Shown: positions 1 to 12,489, counted from the stretch's first letter. The stretch: 64,000 nucleotides of DNA from an uncultured Pelagibacteraceae bacterium (GCA_902632515.1 CACPDA010000001.1:38848-102847); one strand, 5' to 3'. The notes: generated by a model from the letters alone, not told the origin. A program made the numbers and translations.

Positions 1-559
1 AAGAAGACAAATGCACAGAGATTTTAGAAAACCTTTAATAATAATGACGCCAAAATCTCTATTGCGTCATAAATATTGTGTATCTAATTTAGAGGATTTC
101 AGTAAAAAAAATTCTTTTCATAGAGTTTTGTGGGATCATGCTATTGATCCTAATACCAAAGGGTTCATTCAATTAAAAAAATCAAATGAGATTAAAAAAG
201 TAATTTTGTGTTCTGGAAAAATTTATTTTGACTTATTAGATGCAAGAGAAAAACAAAAAAGAAATGATATAATTTTTTATAGAATTGAACAATTATATCC
301 ATTTCCAGCAAAAAGCCTTGTTAAAGAATTAAAACCGTATGCTAAAAAAGCTAAATTCTATTGGTGCCAAGAAGAACCAAAGAATATGGGTGCTTGGTTT
401 TCTGTAAGAGATTATATCCAATGGACATTAGATAGTATTAAGGCTAATAATAAACATATTTCTTATATAGGAAGAAGCCCAGATGCATCTCCAGCAACAG
501 GATATGTTAAAAGGCATAATTCTCAACAAAAAGAAATTATTAGAAAAGTGTTTAGTTAA
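1..559 (+). CDS. sucA: 2-oxoglutarate dehydrogenase E1 component, C-terminal part (partial)
   Basis: This is the 3' end of the E1 gene of the 2-oxoglutarate dehydrogenase complex, the thiamine-dependent subunit that decarboxylates 2-oxoglutarate in the TCA cycle. The frame is open to the window edge: codons for R-R-Q precede the first ATG at 11, matching the family's conserved [12 protein letters not shown] stretch, so that ATG is internal. Other family marks are MTPKSLLRH near the start, the segment around [12 protein letters not shown], and the C-terminal [16 protein letters not shown]. About 185 residues are visible, without the thiamine-binding domain. sucB follows after 8 bases, so the genes are co-transcribed. 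Confidence 0.93.
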   Translation, partial: RRQMHRDFRKPLIIMTPKSLLRHKYCVSNLEDFSKKNSFHRVLWDHAIDPNTKGFIQLKKSNEIKKVILCSGKIYFDLLDAREKQKRNDIIFYRIEQLYPFPAKSLVKELKPYAKKAKFYWCQEEPKNMGAWFSVRDYIQWTLDSIKANNKHISYIGRSPDASPATGYVKRHNSQQKEIIRKVFS

Positions 560-567
560 AAAATAAA

Positions 568-1875
568 ATGAGTGAAAAAATTTTAGTTCCAGTTTTAGGT
601 GAAAGCATAACTGAAGCGACTGTTACAAAATGGTTAAAAAATATTGGAGATTCTGTAGAAGCAGATGAACCAATTGTTGAATTAGAGACAGATAAAGTAA
701 ATTTAGAAGTTCCCTCGCCTATTTCAGGTACATTAGTTGAGATTAACTCAAAAGATGGTTCTGCAGTTGAAGTTGGGGCTCTTTTAGGATCTGTTTTGGC
801 AGGTGCAGCAAGCATTAAAGAAGAGCAAAAAATTGAAAAAATTAAACCAACTATCAAAGAGAATAATATTATAAAGTTAGAGTCCCAAAAGAAAGAACCG
901 GACATTTTTGAAAATGAAGTAGAGGAAAAAATTGAAGATGAAATTGAAGAGATAGAAGAGCCACTTATTTTGACAAATGAGATAAAGGAGAAGTCAAAAT
1001 CAAAAAAACAGCCAGAAGATCAAAATCTTTCCCCAGCGGTTAGAAAAATTGTTGCAGAAAATAAAATTGATACAAAATCAATAAAAGGTTCTGGAAAGGA
1101 CGGAAGAATATTAAAAGGTGATTTAATTGATCTTATGGGTGTTAATCCACCACCTTCTGATAGAAAAATTAAATATGGTCAAGAAGAAAGAATTAAGATG
1201 ACCAGATTAAGACAAACTATAGCAAAAAGATTAAAACAAGCACAAGAAAATGCAGCTTTACTGACCACTTTCAATGAGGTTGATATGACCAATATAATGG
1301 AGATGAGAAAAGAAAATCAAGAAGATTTCAAAAGTCGATATGGAGTAAAACTTGGTCTAATGTCATTTTTTGTTAAGGCATGCGTAGTAGCACTGAAAAA
1401 TTTTCCTGCGGTAAATGCTGAAATTGAAGAACAAGAAATCATTTATAAAAACTACTATAATATAAGTTTTGCAGTAGGTACAGACAAAGGACTTGTGGTG
1501 CCAGTCCTAAAGAATGCTGATGAATTATCATTTGCAGATATTGAAAAAAAAATCAAAGAAATTTCTGAAAAAGCTAAAAATGGAAAACTTACAATTGAAG
1601 ATCTTCAAGGAGGAACTTTCACAATTAGCAATGGAGGAGTTTATGGATCTATGCTTTCAACACCAATATTGAATTTACCTCAATCTGGAGTATTGGGAAT
1701 GCATAATATTGTGGATAGACCAATGGTAGTTGAGGGTGATATAAAGATTAGACCTGTAATGTACTTAGCTTTATCTTATGATCATAGAATCATAGATGGC
1801 AAAGATTCAGTCTCATTTTTAAAAATGATTAAAGAAAACTTAGAAGATCCAAGAAGGCTATTTTTAAATATTTAG
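568..1875 (+). CDS. sucB: Dihydrolipoamide succinyltransferase, E2 of 2-oxoglutarate dehydrogenase
   Basis: E2 core enzyme that transfers the succinyl group from lipoyl-lysine to CoA. An N-terminal lipoyl domain (residues 1-77) carries the lipoylation site ETDKVN at Lys43. An acidic, Lys/Glu-rich linker (about 85-150) leads to the peripheral subunit-binding domain (about 153-190, [11 protein letters not shown]...[10 protein letters not shown]). The catalytic acyltransferase domain ends with the HxxxDG motif (His406, Asp410). The length of 435 residues is usual for SucB with one lipoyl domain. It lies between sucA and lpdA, and its stop codon directly abuts the lpdA start. Confidence 0.95.
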   Translation: MSEKILVPVLGESITEATVTKWLKNIGDSVEADEPIVELETDKVNLEVPSPISGTLVEINSKDGSAVEVGALLGSVLAGAASIKEEQKIEKIKPTIKENNIIKLESQKKEPDIFENEVEEKIEDEIEEIEEPLILTNEIKEKSKSKKQPEDQNLSPAVRKIVAENKIDTKSIKGSGKDGRILKGDLIDLMGVNPPPSDRKIKYGQEERIKMTRLRQTIAKRLKQAQENAALLTTFNEVDMTNIMEMRKENQEDFKSRYGVKLGLMSFFVKACVVALKNFPAVNAEIEEQEIIYKNYYNISFAVGTDKGLVVPVLKNADELSFADIEKKIKEISEKAKNGKLTIEDLQGGTFTISNGGVYGSMLSTPILNLPQSGVLGMHNIVDRPMVVEGDIKIRPVMYLALSYDHRIIDGKDSVSFLKMIKENLEDPRRLFLNI

Positions 1876-3276
1876 ATGTCAGAAAAATTTCAAGCAGTTG
1901 TTATAGGTGGTGGCCCGGGTGGATATGTTTGTGCGATAAGATTAGCACAGCTAGGCTTGAAAACTGCTTGTATTGAGTCAAGAGGATCTTTAGGAGGAAC
2001 TTGTCTTAATGTAGGATGTATTCCATCAAAAAGCTTATTAAATTTATCTGAGGAATTTCATAAAGTTAAATCATTATCTAATAAAGGTATAGAGGTTGGT
2101 GACGTTAAATTAAACTTAGATAAAATGATGAAAAGTAAGGAAAAAGCAGTTACTGTTCTTACGAAAGGAGTAGAATTTTTATTCAAGAAAAATAAGGTTT
2201 CCTACTTTAAAGGCCTTGGCAGCTTTAAATCAAATACTCAAATTTCAATTAAAGATGAAAAAGGAAAAGAAATATTAATTGAAAGTGAAAAAACCGTTAT
2301 CGCAACAGGCTCAGTTCCTGTATCACTTTCTGGGATAGAATTTGATGAAGAAACAATTGTTTCATCAACTGGAGCATTAAAATTAAGTAAAGTTCCAAAA
2401 AAAATGATTGTAGTTGGAGGAGGTTATATTGGACTGGAAATGGGATCTGTGTGGTCTAGACTTGGATCCGAGGTTCATGTTGTAGAGTTTTTAGATCATA
2501 TAACTCCAGGAATGGATAATGAAATTTCAAAAGAATTTATGAAAATATTAAAGAAACAGAAAATAAATTTTCATATGCAACATAAAGTAGAAAAGATTAA
2601 TAAAAAGAATAATTTAGCTATCGTCTCTACTACCGATAAAGATGGCAACAAAAAAGATTTTGATTGTGATGTAGTTTTAATTTCTGTGGGAAGAAAAGCA
2701 AATACTGATGGATTAAATTTAAAAAAAACTGGCGTCAAGTTAGATGAAAGAAATAGAGTAAAAACTGACAAAAATTTTAAAACTAATATAGATAATATTT
2801 ATGCAATAGGTGATGTCATTAGCGGGCCAATGCTTGCCCATAAAGCAGAAGATGAAGGAATAGCAGTAGCTGAAAATATAGCAGGTCAATCAGGACACGT
2901 AAATTATGATACAATTCCAGGAGTAATTTATACAACTCCTGAGGTTGCTTCTATAGGAAAAACAGAGGAACAATTAAAAGAAATGAAAGTAGACTATAAG
3001 ATTGGAAAATTTTCATTTATGGCAAACTCAAGAGCTAAAGCTATTGATGACACTGAAGGATTTGTAAAAATTTTAGCAGATACAAAAACAGATAAGATTT
3101 TAGGAGCCCATTTAATAGGACCTCACGCGGGGGAATTAATAGCAGAAATTGGTGTTGCAATGGAATTTGGAGCAAGTTCTGAAGATATTGCAAGAACTTG
3201 TCACGCTCATCCTACTTTTTCAGAAGCAGTGAAAGAAGCTGCTCTTTCAGTTGATAAAAGGGCGATACATTCTTAA
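1876..3276 (+). CDS. lpdA: Dihydrolipoamide dehydrogenase (E3)
   Basis: FAD-dependent E3 that re-oxidises dihydrolipoamide with NAD+, shared by 2-oxoacid dehydrogenase complexes. The N-terminal FAD-binding motif is VIGGGPGGY. The redox-active disulfide is in GGTCLNVGCIPSKSLL (Cys43, Cys48). An NAD-binding VVGGGYIGLEMGS lies mid-protein, and the C-terminal interface carries the catalytic pair in HAHPTFSEA (His445, Glu450). The full length of 466 residues is typical. It starts at the base after the sucB stop, so translation is probably coupled and this copy most likely serves the 2-oxoglutarate complex. Confidence 0.95.
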   Translation: MSEKFQAVVIGGGPGGYVCAIRLAQLGLKTACIESRGSLGGTCLNVGCIPSKSLLNLSEEFHKVKSLSNKGIEVGDVKLNLDKMMKSKEKAVTVLTKGVEFLFKKNKVSYFKGLGSFKSNTQISIKDEKGKEILIESEKTVIATGSVPVSLSGIEFDEETIVSSTGALKLSKVPKKMIVVGGGYIGLEMGSVWSRLGSEVHVVEFLDHITPGMDNEISKEFMKILKKQKINFHMQHKVEKINKKNNLAIVSTTDKDGNKKDFDCDVVLISVGRKANTDGLNLKKTGVKLDERNRVKTDKNFKTNIDNIYAIGDVISGPMLAHKAEDEGIAVAENIAGQSGHVNYDTIPGVIYTTPEVASIGKTEEQLKEMKVDYKIGKFSFMANSRAKAIDDTEGFVKILADTKTDKILGAHLIGPHAGELIAEIGVAMEFGASSEDIARTCHAHPTFSEAVKEAALSVDKRAIHS

Positions 3277-3285
3277 TCTTTTTTG

Positions 3286-4920
3286 ATGAAAAAAGACATA
3301 AAAATCCAAAACTCCTTTATAATGGGTTGGAGTCATTTACAAAAAAATAAATCTAGTTTTTGGTATAAGGGTTATCTTAATAATATTACTTTTGAAAAAG
3401 TATTTAATGATTTACAAAAAATTAAATTAAGTGAGCTAAATTTTTATATAAACAAACTTGATGGAAATTTTGCTTTAATATTTAATAATGAATTTTTTAC
3501 CATAGCATCAGTTGATAAGATATCATCTATACCATTATTTTATTATGAGGATGAGAATAGTATAATTATATCTCCACATGTTTTTATGTTAAAAAAATTT
3601 TTTCAGAATGAACAATATGACTCAATTTCTATTTTATCGATGAAAATGTCAGGTTATACTATTGGGAACAATACCTTGGTTAATAAATTAAAAAAAATTA
3701 ATTGTGGTGAATATTTTTTTTTAAAAAAAAATGATGAAAGATATATCCTAAATAAATATTATACTTATATTCCTAAAAATTTGGAATTAGATGATAGTTT
3801 AGAGGGCTGTAGAAATAAATATTTAAATGCTACATATAATGTTTTTGAAAAACTTCATAAACGTTCTAAAGAACAAAATAAAAAAATAGCAGTATCTATG
3901 AGTGCTGGATTGGATACGAGATTAATTGTTTCAGCTTTAAAAGAAATAGGTGCAGATAATATTATTGGATATAGTTTTGGATTGAAAAATAATTTTGAGG
4001 CTAATGCTGCTAAAGATTTATGTAAATATTTAAACATCCCGTGGAAATTTTCTGAATATACAAATTCAAAACTTAAAAAGATTATTCAAACAAAAATTTT
4101 TAGAGAATTTAGAGAAAAAACTGATACTTTTTATTCATCATCTAGTTATCCTGATTTTTTTGCTATTAAAGAACTTAAAGATAATTCTTTTTTAAATGAT
4201 AGTATCATAGTCAATGGACATAGTGGTGATTTTATAGCTGGAAATCATATGTTAACACAATTTTATAATCATGAATATTCAAATAATTTTTTTAAAAATG
4301 CTGCAAAAGCAATAATTGATAAACATTTTAGACTATGGCTAAATTTAGCAAATAAAAAAAATGATGAAATAATCGAAAATTTATTAATTAACCAAATGCA
4401 AAAATTAAATATAGAAGTTAAAGACCCTAAACAAATTTTTGGAGTTATTGAGAATATTCAACTTGAAGAAAGACAATCTAAGCACTGTTTAAGTAGACAG
4501 AGAAATTATGAATTTTTAGGTTTAGATTGGGCTTTACCACTTTGGGATAACGAATATCTAAAGTTTTGGGAAAAAATTCCATTTGAGTTAAAATTAAAAC
4601 GTAATTTTTATGTAGACACATTATCTAAAAGAAATTTGCAATTGGTATGGACGGGAAAAAAGTGGGGTAAATTAAACCTAAAAAGAAATATTAATCCAAT
4701 TTCAGTAAGAATATTTAGATATTTAATTAAATTCTTTTTTATTTTTTCCAAAAAAAAATGGAAAATGATTGATAAAAAATATTTTCATTACTGGTACGAT
4801 ATTGGTTGTACTTATGCTCATGAAAGCTATTTTAAAATTATTTTACAAAAAAAAAAATTCCGAAATGCTATATCTTGGCAAGTTAAATCTTATCTAGAAA
4901 AAAAAAATATCAATTTATGA
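3286..4920 (+). CDS. Asparagine-synthase-like protein with degenerate glutaminase domain
   Basis: This resembles asparagine synthase (glutamine-hydrolysing) and relatives. The first half looks like the class II amidotransferase fold (DGNFALIFNNEFF, then DKISSIPLFYY, corresponding to the LARDRLGIKPLYY region of AsnB). The residue after Met is Lys, not the catalytic Cys2, so glutamine hydrolysis is unlikely. The C-terminal ATP-pyrophosphatase half has a P-loop variant AVSMSAGLDTR in place of SGGLDS (about residue 205) and NGHSGDFIAGNH in place of GEGADELFGGY. I chose ATG 3286 over TTG 3283; no ribosome site is visible. It begins 9 bases after lpdA, and its 3' end overlaps the facing gene by 6 bases. 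The real substrate is unknown: it could make an amide or an adenylated intermediate for a surface or secondary product. Confidence 0.75.
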   Translation: MKKDIKIQNSFIMGWSHLQKNKSSFWYKGYLNNITFEKVFNDLQKIKLSELNFYINKLDGNFALIFNNEFFTIASVDKISSIPLFYYEDENSIIISPHVFMLKKFFQNEQYDSISILSMKMSGYTIGNNTLVNKLKKINCGEYFFLKKNDERYILNKYYTYIPKNLELDDSLEGCRNKYLNATYNVFEKLHKRSKEQNKKIAVSMSAGLDTRLIVSALKEIGADNIIGYSFGLKNNFEANAAKDLCKYLNIPWKFSEYTNSKLKKIIQTKIFREFREKTDTFYSSSSYPDFFAIKELKDNSFLNDSIIVNGHSGDFIAGNHMLTQFYNHEYSNNFFKNAAKAIIDKHFRLWLNLANKKNDEIIENLLINQMQKLNIEVKDPKQIFGVIENIQLEERQSKHCLSRQRNYEFLGLDWALPLWDNEYLKFWEKIPFELKLKRNFYVDTLSKRNLQLVWTGKKWGKLNLKRNINPISVRIFRYLIKFFFIFSKKKWKMIDKKYFHYWYDIGCTYAHESYFKIILQKKKFRNAISWQVKSYLEKKNINL

Positions 4921-5910
4921 AATAATTTTCAAAAAGCTTTTTTTATCTATATTGGTTCCACAAATTGGTAATATTATATAGTCAAAATTTGAAAAACTCT
5001 TATTTAATTTCAAAAATAAACTCATTGAAAGTGCACCTGCACCTTCAGCTTTAATTTTGTGTTTTTTATATAAAAATTTTATAGCATTTTTAATCTCATT
5101 TTCAGACACTTTCGACACGATATCAACATTGTCTAATAAGAACCTATAATTTATTTTAGGTATTTTCTTTACACCTGCTCCTTCAGCTATTGTTGGTAAA
5201 AAACTTGGTTTTTTTTTTTTATCAAAAATATAAAAAAATTTACTAAATCTTTCCGGCTCTACTACTGCTATTTTTATTTGAGGACTTAGATATTTTAATA
5301 TCTTTATTGATGGTGTCGCTAAACTACCACTGCCAAGAGGAAAGATCGCTAATATTTTCTTTTTTAATAAATTTTTATCTTTTTTTTTCAATTTTTCGAT
5401 TATTTCTAAAATGAGTGATGCGTTTCCATAAAAAATTGATTTTGTACAAACATCTTGAAATTTATAACCATTTTTATTGGCAAACTTTTTGGCGTTTATT
5501 TTTGCATCATCATAATTTTTATTATTTTGATGTAAAATTGAATTATTTTGCTCTAATTTTTCAATTTTATAAATATTAGTATTTTTAGAAATAAATATAT
5601 TACAATTTATTTTATTCTTTTTACATAGGTAGCTCATTGATAGTCCAAAATTACCAGTCGAGCCAAGGCATATAGTCTTTATATTTCTATCCTTGATATT
5701 TTGTATTTCTGAATTTGCACCACGAAATTTATAAGATCCTTGTAACTGTTTTGTATCATCTGCTATTACAATTTTTGTATTATTACTTTTTGTAATGATT
5801 AATTTTAGAGGGACTATTTTTTTTTTTATTTTTTTCAGTGTCTTGTTTGCGATTTGATAAAATTTTTTATCTCTTTTAAAATTTTTGTTATTTGTTAATT
5901 TAATATGCAT
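4915..5910 (-). CDS. Divergent fold-type II PLP enzyme, threonine dehydratase / serine racemase-like
   Basis: A 331-residue PLP-dependent lyase-like protein of the tryptophan synthase beta fold. The PLP lysine is Lys61 in GSYKFRGA. The cofactor-contact loop is STGNFG (84-89), where relatives have SAGNHA or SSGNHG. The phosphate-binding glycine loop is PLGSGSLA (191-198) rather than a GGGGL type. AEGAGALS and CGTN near the end match the usual AEpaGA and SGGN motifs. Substrate and reaction (ammonia elimination, racemisation or threonine synthase-like replacement) cannot be assigned. Very Lys/Asn/Ile-rich. It converges on the asparagine-synthase-like gene with a 6-base overlap and is divergent from priA. 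Confidence 0.75.
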   Translation of the reverse strand: MHIKLTNNKNFKRDKKFYQIANKTLKKIKKKIVPLKLIITKSNNTKIVIADDTKQLQGSYKFRGANSEIQNIKDRNIKTICLGSTGNFGLSMSYLCKKNKINCNIFISKNTNIYKIEKLEQNNSILHQNNKNYDDAKINAKKFANKNGYKFQDVCTKSIFYGNASLILEIIEKLKKKDKNLLKKKILAIFPLGSGSLATPSIKILKYLSPQIKIAVVEPERFSKFFYIFDKKKKPSFLPTIAEGAGVKKIPKINYRFLLDNVDIVSKVSENEIKNAIKFLYKKHKIKAEGAGALSMSLFLKLNKSFSNFDYIILPICGTNIDKKSFLKIIS

Positions 5911-6030
5911 ATATATTTTTAATAATATATTATTTGGATATATTGTTATATTAATTAAAATTTTAGAATTAACAAATAACAGAATTCAAATATTCTATCA
6001 TTTCATTCAGTTTTTTCATATTATCTGCTA
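5911..6030. promoter_or_regulatory. Divergent intergenic region between PLP enzyme gene and priA
   Basis: This 120-base, almost purely A/T spacer must hold promoters for both divergent genes. Several TATATT-like hexamers occur around 5925-5955, too many to choose one with confidence. There is no stable hairpin and no tRNA. Confidence 0.3.
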
Positions 6031-7986
6031 ATGAAATTTCCGATTCTCTTGCCTAATATATTCAATCATCCATTCACCTATGAAAGTAGTATCAAATTAA
6101 AAATTGGGGATTTTGTTGAAGTACCTTTTGGTAAGTCAAAAATAATTGGTGTTGTTTGGAATGAATTTGAAAAAAAAAGTAATAAGAAATTTAAGATTAA
6201 AAGAATAATTAACAAATTAGATATTCCAAATTTAAATGAAAAGACAATAAAATTTCTTAATTGGTTTGCTGAATATAATATTGTTCCGAAAGGAATGGCT
6301 TTAAAATTAGTTTTACTAAGTGGTAAACCAATTAAAATTTTTGAGGAAAAATTTTATCAAAATTTTAATATTAAAATTAAAAAAAATTCAATTAAATTAA
6401 CACCAGAACAAAAAAAAGTTTTCTATCAATTAAATCTCTCTAATAAAAAATTTAAAGTGCATGTTTTACAAGGTACTACTGGATCAGGTAAGACTATAAT
6501 TTACTTTGAAGTTCTAAAAAAAATACTAAAAAAAGGTTATCAGGGTTTAATTCTTCTTCCAGAAATTGGTCTTACGAGTCAATTCGAAAAAAAATTTATT
6601 GAATTTTTTGGTTTTAAACCAGCAATTTGGCATTCTGGTATTACAAAAAAAAATAAGGAAATTATTTGGAGTGGAATTATTTCTGAAAAAATTAAAATTG
6701 TAATTGGAGCCAGATCATCTTTATTTTTACCTTTTAAAAAATTAGGACTTATTATAGTTGATGAGGAACATGATCAATCATACAAACAAGATGAGGGAAT
6801 AATGTACAATGCAAGAGATATGGCAATATCAAGAGCATCAATTGAAAATATTCCTATAAAATTAATTACAGCTGTGCCATCTGTTGAGACCTATGAGAAT
6901 ATAAAAAAAAAAAAATATCAAGTTTCAAAATTAGAAAAAAGATATCAGGATGCATCTTTGCCAAATTATGAAATAATAAATTTGAATAAAGTAAAACTAG
7001 AGAAACAGTCCTGGCTTTCAAACGATGTAATTAAAAAAGTAAATTATCACATAGAAAAAAAAAATCAGGTTTTATTTTTTTTGAATCGAAGAGGATTTTC
7101 ACCAAATGTTTTTTGTAAAAAATGTTTAAATAAGTTTTCTTGTCCTAATTGTTCAGTAAATTTAGTTTATCATAAAAATAAGAATAATTTATTATGCCAT
7201 TATTGTGGATTTAAAACTTCCCTAAATAGGGATTGTATTAAAGAAGGAAAGTGTGATTTTATATTCAGTGGACCTGGTGTAGAAAGAATCTCTGAAGAAG
7301 TTAAAAAAAATTTTCCTCTAAAAAAAGTTGAAATTTTTTCGAGTGATACGATGAATAAAAAAAATTCAAAAGATAAACTGGAAAAAATAATAAATAATGA
7401 AATTGATATTTTAGTTGGAACACAGCTTATTTCTAAAGGATTTCATTTTCCAAACTTAAATTGTATTGTAGTTGTTGATATTGATTTATCATCTAATGGG
7501 CATGATTTAAGAGTTGCTGAAAAAAATTTGCAATTGTATCATCAATTATCTGGTAGAGCAGGGCGAACTGGAGAACCATCTATTGTATATTTTCAGACCT
7601 ACAATACTAATACAAAAATGATCTCAGATATTACAAATAAAAATCCTGATATTTTTTTAGATAAAGAAGTAGAAATTAGAAAGCAAAATAATCTTCCACC
7701 ATTCCAAAGATTTATATCCTTAATTTTAACTGGTGAAAATGAAAATAAATTAGAGAAAGAGGCTCTACAGTTTAAATTGTTTTTGCAAAACAAAATTAAT
7801 GGTAAAATTTTAGGACCTGTAAGTGCTCCAATTTTTAGATTAAAGAGAAAATATCGTGTAAGATTATTAATTAGGGGTGCTAAAACTTTAAAATTACAAA
7901 ACTCTTTAGCTGCTGCAATTCCAAAATTTAAATTTTCTCTAGGAATAAAACTTTCAGTTGATGTTGATCCAATTAGCTTCAATTAA
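6031..7986 (+). CDS. priA: Primosomal protein N' (replication restart helicase PriA)
   Basis: 3'-5' helicase that restarts collapsed replication forks by loading the primosome. N-terminal 3'-DNA-binding region, then helicase motifs: Walker A GTTGSGKT (Lys154) and Walker B DEEHDQSYKQ (244-253). Eight cysteines of the zinc region follow, with spacing C-2-C-5-C-2-C-14-C-2-C-9-C-5-C. The last pair (CIKEGKC) is five apart rather than the usual two. The canonical GSATPS motif is TAVPS here. Motifs ISKGFHFP and QLSGRAGR of the second RecA lobe are intact. The 651 residues are slightly short for the family. It precedes the atp operon. Confidence 0.93.
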   Translation: MKFPILLPNIFNHPFTYESSIKLKIGDFVEVPFGKSKIIGVVWNEFEKKSNKKFKIKRIINKLDIPNLNEKTIKFLNWFAEYNIVPKGMALKLVLLSGKPIKIFEEKFYQNFNIKIKKNSIKLTPEQKKVFYQLNLSNKKFKVHVLQGTTGSGKTIIYFEVLKKILKKGYQGLILLPEIGLTSQFEKKFIEFFGFKPAIWHSGITKKNKEIIWSGIISEKIKIVIGARSSLFLPFKKLGLIIVDEEHDQSYKQDEGIMYNARDMAISRASIENIPIKLITAVPSVETYENIKKKKYQVSKLEKRYQDASLPNYEIINLNKVKLEKQSWLSNDVIKKVNYHIEKKNQVLFFLNRRGFSPNVFCKKCLNKFSCPNCSVNLVYHKNKNNLLCHYCGFKTSLNRDCIKEGKCDFIFSGPGVERISEEVKKNFPLKKVEIFSSDTMNKKNSKDKLEKIINNEIDILVGTQLISKGFHFPNLNCIVVVDIDLSSNGHDLRVAEKNLQLYHQLSGRAGRTGEPSIVYFQTYNTNTKMISDITNKNPDIFLDKEVEIRKQNNLPPFQRFISLILTGENENKLEKEALQFKLFLQNKINGKILGPVSAPIFRLKRKYRVRLLIRGAKTLKLQNSLAAAIPKFKFSLGIKLSVDVDPISFN

Positions 7987-8006
7987 AGCCAAAAAAAAAC
8001 AGTTTT

Positions 8007-8035
8007 TAGTCAATGTGTTACTTGAAGACTATAAT
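8007..8035 (+). promoter_or_regulatory. Candidate sigma70-type promoter of the atpHAGDC operon
   Basis: TATAAT at 8030-8035 is a perfect -10 hexamer. TAGTCA at 8007-8012 is a 4/6 match to TTGACA with 17 bases between them. It lies 58 bases upstream of atpH in the 106-base gap after priA, which otherwise shows only A-runs. Read by eye, not modelled. Confidence 0.5.
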
Positions 8036-8092
8036 AGCATATGTTAATTAAATCGTGATTTTAAATAATCTTAGACACTTAGAGGTAAATAA

Positions 8093-8650
8093 TTGAGTAA
8101 AAATAAAGGATTTTCTGATACTTCAGCTAACAGGTATTCTTTGGCTTTATATGAATTAGCTAATGAAGCTAGTGTGATGGCTAAAGTTGAAGAAAATTCT
8201 AATGGTTTTTTAAAGTTGATTATGAATAGTGATGATTTTAAAAATTTAATAAAGGATCCTACATTAAGCCAAGATACGTTAAGAGATGTTATAGATAAGA
8301 TATCTAAAAATTTTAATTTTGATAATTTATTTAAGAATTTTTTAAATTTTTTAATTCAAAAGAGAAGATTTTTTTATGTAGAACAAATATTAAAAAGTTT
8401 TAATGAAATTTGTTCAGAAAAAAGAGGTGAATTAAAAGCGCAAATAAAATCATCTAAAGAGTTATCCCAACAAGAAATCGATAAAATAACAGATGAATTA
8501 TCTCATAATTTTAAATCTAAGATAAAATTAAATTATATCTATGATAAAAGTTTAATAGGAGGTTTAATTGTACAAGTAGGTAGTACAATGATTGATACTT
8601 CTATTAAAAATAAATTACAACAAATTGAAAATAAAATGATAGAGGCATAA
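8093..8650 (+). CDS. atpH: F1-ATP synthase delta subunit
   Basis: Stalk subunit linking F1 to the peripheral b subunits of ATP synthase. At 185 residues it has the usual length. The N-terminal helical domain begins with [13 protein letters not shown], matching the family opening A.RYA.ALyelA. The C-terminal region has the conserved [20 protein letters not shown]. The start is TTG at 8093, supported by AGAGG 7 bases upstream (8081-8085) and by the absence of a nearer in-frame ATG. First gene of the F1 operon; atpA starts one base after its stop. Confidence 0.93.
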   Translation: MSKNKGFSDTSANRYSLALYELANEASVMAKVEENSNGFLKLIMNSDDFKNLIKDPTLSQDTLRDVIDKISKNFNFDNLFKNFLNFLIQKRRFFYVEQILKSFNEICSEKRGELKAQIKSSKELSQQEIDKITDELSHNFKSKIKLNYIYDKSLIGGLIVQVGSTMIDTSIKNKLQQIENKMIEA

Positions 8651-8651
8651 C

Positions 8652-10187
8652 ATGGAAATTAATCCTTCAGAAGTAACAAAGATTTTAAAAGATCAAATCA
8701 AAAATTTTGGAAAAAAAGCCGAAATTTCTGAAGTAGGCCAAGTTTTGTCTGTAGGTGACGGGATAGCAAGAATTTATGGTTTAGATAACGTTCAGGCTGG
8801 AGAAATGGTTGAATTTTCAGATGGCTCTAAAGGTATGGCTCTAAACTTGGAAAGTGAAAACGTTGGAGTAGTTATTTTTGGAGATGACCGAAATATTAAA
8901 GAGGGAGATGTTGTAAAAAGAACTGGAAGTATTGTTGACACGCCAGTTGGAAAAGAGTTGTTAGGAAGAGTTGTAGATGGATTGGGAAATCCAATTGATG
9001 GAAAAGGTGCATTAAATAAAGGAGTCAAGAAAAGTAGAGTTGAGGTAAAAGCTCCTGGAATTATCCCAAGACAATCAGTTAGTGAGCCAATGCAAACAGG
9101 ATTAAAATCGATTGATAGCCTTGTTCCAATTGGAAGAGGTCAAAGAGAATTAATTATTGGTGATAGACAAACTGGAAAAACAGCTGTGGCAATAGATGCA
9201 ATAATAAATCAAAAAAAAATTAATGAGTCGGGCGATGAAAAACAAAAACTATATTGTATTTATGTTGCTGTGGGACAAAAAAGATCAACAGTAAGACAAA
9301 TTCAAAAAACTTTAGAAGAAGCTGGAGCGATGGAATATACTACTATTGTTGCCGCAACAGCTTCAGATTCTGCTCCTTTACAATTTTTAGCTCCTTACAC
9401 AGGTTGTGCTATGGGTGAATTTTTTAGAGATAATGGTATGCATGCATTAATCATTTATGATGATCTCTCAAAGCAAGCAGTAGCATATAGGCAAATGTCA
9501 CTAATATTAAGAAGACCCCCTGGAAGAGAGGCATATCCAGGAGACGTATTTTACTTACACAGTCGATTATTGGAAAGAGCCGCAAAATTAAGTGACGAAC
9601 ATGGTGGTGGATCTTTAACTGCTCTACCAATTATTGAAACTCAAGGTGGCGATGTTTCAGCTTATATTCCAACAAATGTTATTTCAATAACTGATGGACA
9701 GATTTTTTTAGAAACAGAGTTATTTAATCAGGGTATTAGACCCGCAATAAATGTTGGACTATCAGTTTCTAGGGTTGGATCTTCTGCTCAAACAAAAGCA
9801 ATGAAAAAGGTCTCAGGATCAATGAAACTTGAGTTAGCTCAATATAGGGAAATGGCAGCATTTGCTCAATTTGGTTCAGACTTAGATGCCTCAACTCAAC
9901 AACTTTTAAATAGAGGGTCTAAATTAACCGAACTTTTAAAACAAAAACAGTACTCCCCAATGACAGTTGCAGAACAAGTAATTTCAGTGTTTTGTGGAGT
10001 TAAAGGATACTTAGACGACATAGAATTGAAGGACATTTCTGATTTTGAAAATAAAATAATTGATAGATGTAAATCTGACAAACCTGAGATTATTGGCTCA
10101 ATTTTAAGTTCTGGAAAATTAGAGGATGACTCAGAAAAAAATTTAATTGAAATAATTACTAATTTAAAAAAAAGTTTTAAATCTTAA
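8652..10187 (+). CDS. atpA: F1-ATP synthase alpha subunit
   Basis: Non-catalytic nucleotide-binding subunit of the F1 hexamer. The 511 residues include the Walker A loop GDRQTGKTA (about 170-178), the arginine-finger region with [19 protein letters not shown], and [12 protein letters not shown]. The N-terminal beta-barrel includes [17 protein letters not shown]. Length and motifs are fully standard. It sits between atpH (1-base gap) and atpG (8-base gap). F0 genes are not in this window, as is common in alphaproteobacteria where F0 lies elsewhere. Confidence 0.97.
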   Translation: MEINPSEVTKILKDQIKNFGKKAEISEVGQVLSVGDGIARIYGLDNVQAGEMVEFSDGSKGMALNLESENVGVVIFGDDRNIKEGDVVKRTGSIVDTPVGKELLGRVVDGLGNPIDGKGALNKGVKKSRVEVKAPGIIPRQSVSEPMQTGLKSIDSLVPIGRGQRELIIGDRQTGKTAVAIDAIINQKKINESGDEKQKLYCIYVAVGQKRSTVRQIQKTLEEAGAMEYTTIVAATASDSAPLQFLAPYTGCAMGEFFRDNGMHALIIYDDLSKQAVAYRQMSLILRRPPGREAYPGDVFYLHSRLLERAAKLSDEHGGGSLTALPIIETQGGDVSAYIPTNVISITDGQIFLETELFNQGIRPAINVGLSVSRVGSSAQTKAMKKVSGSMKLELAQYREMAAFAQFGSDLDASTQQLLNRGSKLTELLKQKQYSPMTVAEQVISVFCGVKGYLDDIELKDISDFENKIIDRCKSDKPEIIGSILSSGKLEDDSEKNLIEIITNLKKSFKS

Positions 10188-10195
10188 TAAATACT

Positions 10196-12488
<2,293 letters not shown>

Positions 12489-12489
<1 letters not shown>

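Noticed and set aside
552..905. 117-residue minus-strand open frame
   Set aside because: Lies wholly across sucB, no recognisable domain, Ser/Phe/Thr-rich composition of an antisense shadow.
5911..6030. tRNA genes in the larger spacers (5911, 7987, 21904, 27727, 34453, 61335, 61784)
   Set aside because: No GGTTCGA-type T-arm with matching acceptor stem in any of them; GATTCGAATC at 61363 is part of a palindrome without a tRNA body.
7599..7982. 127-residue minus-strand open frame inside priA
   Set aside because: Complement of the conserved PriA C-terminal region; no ribosome site or known motif.
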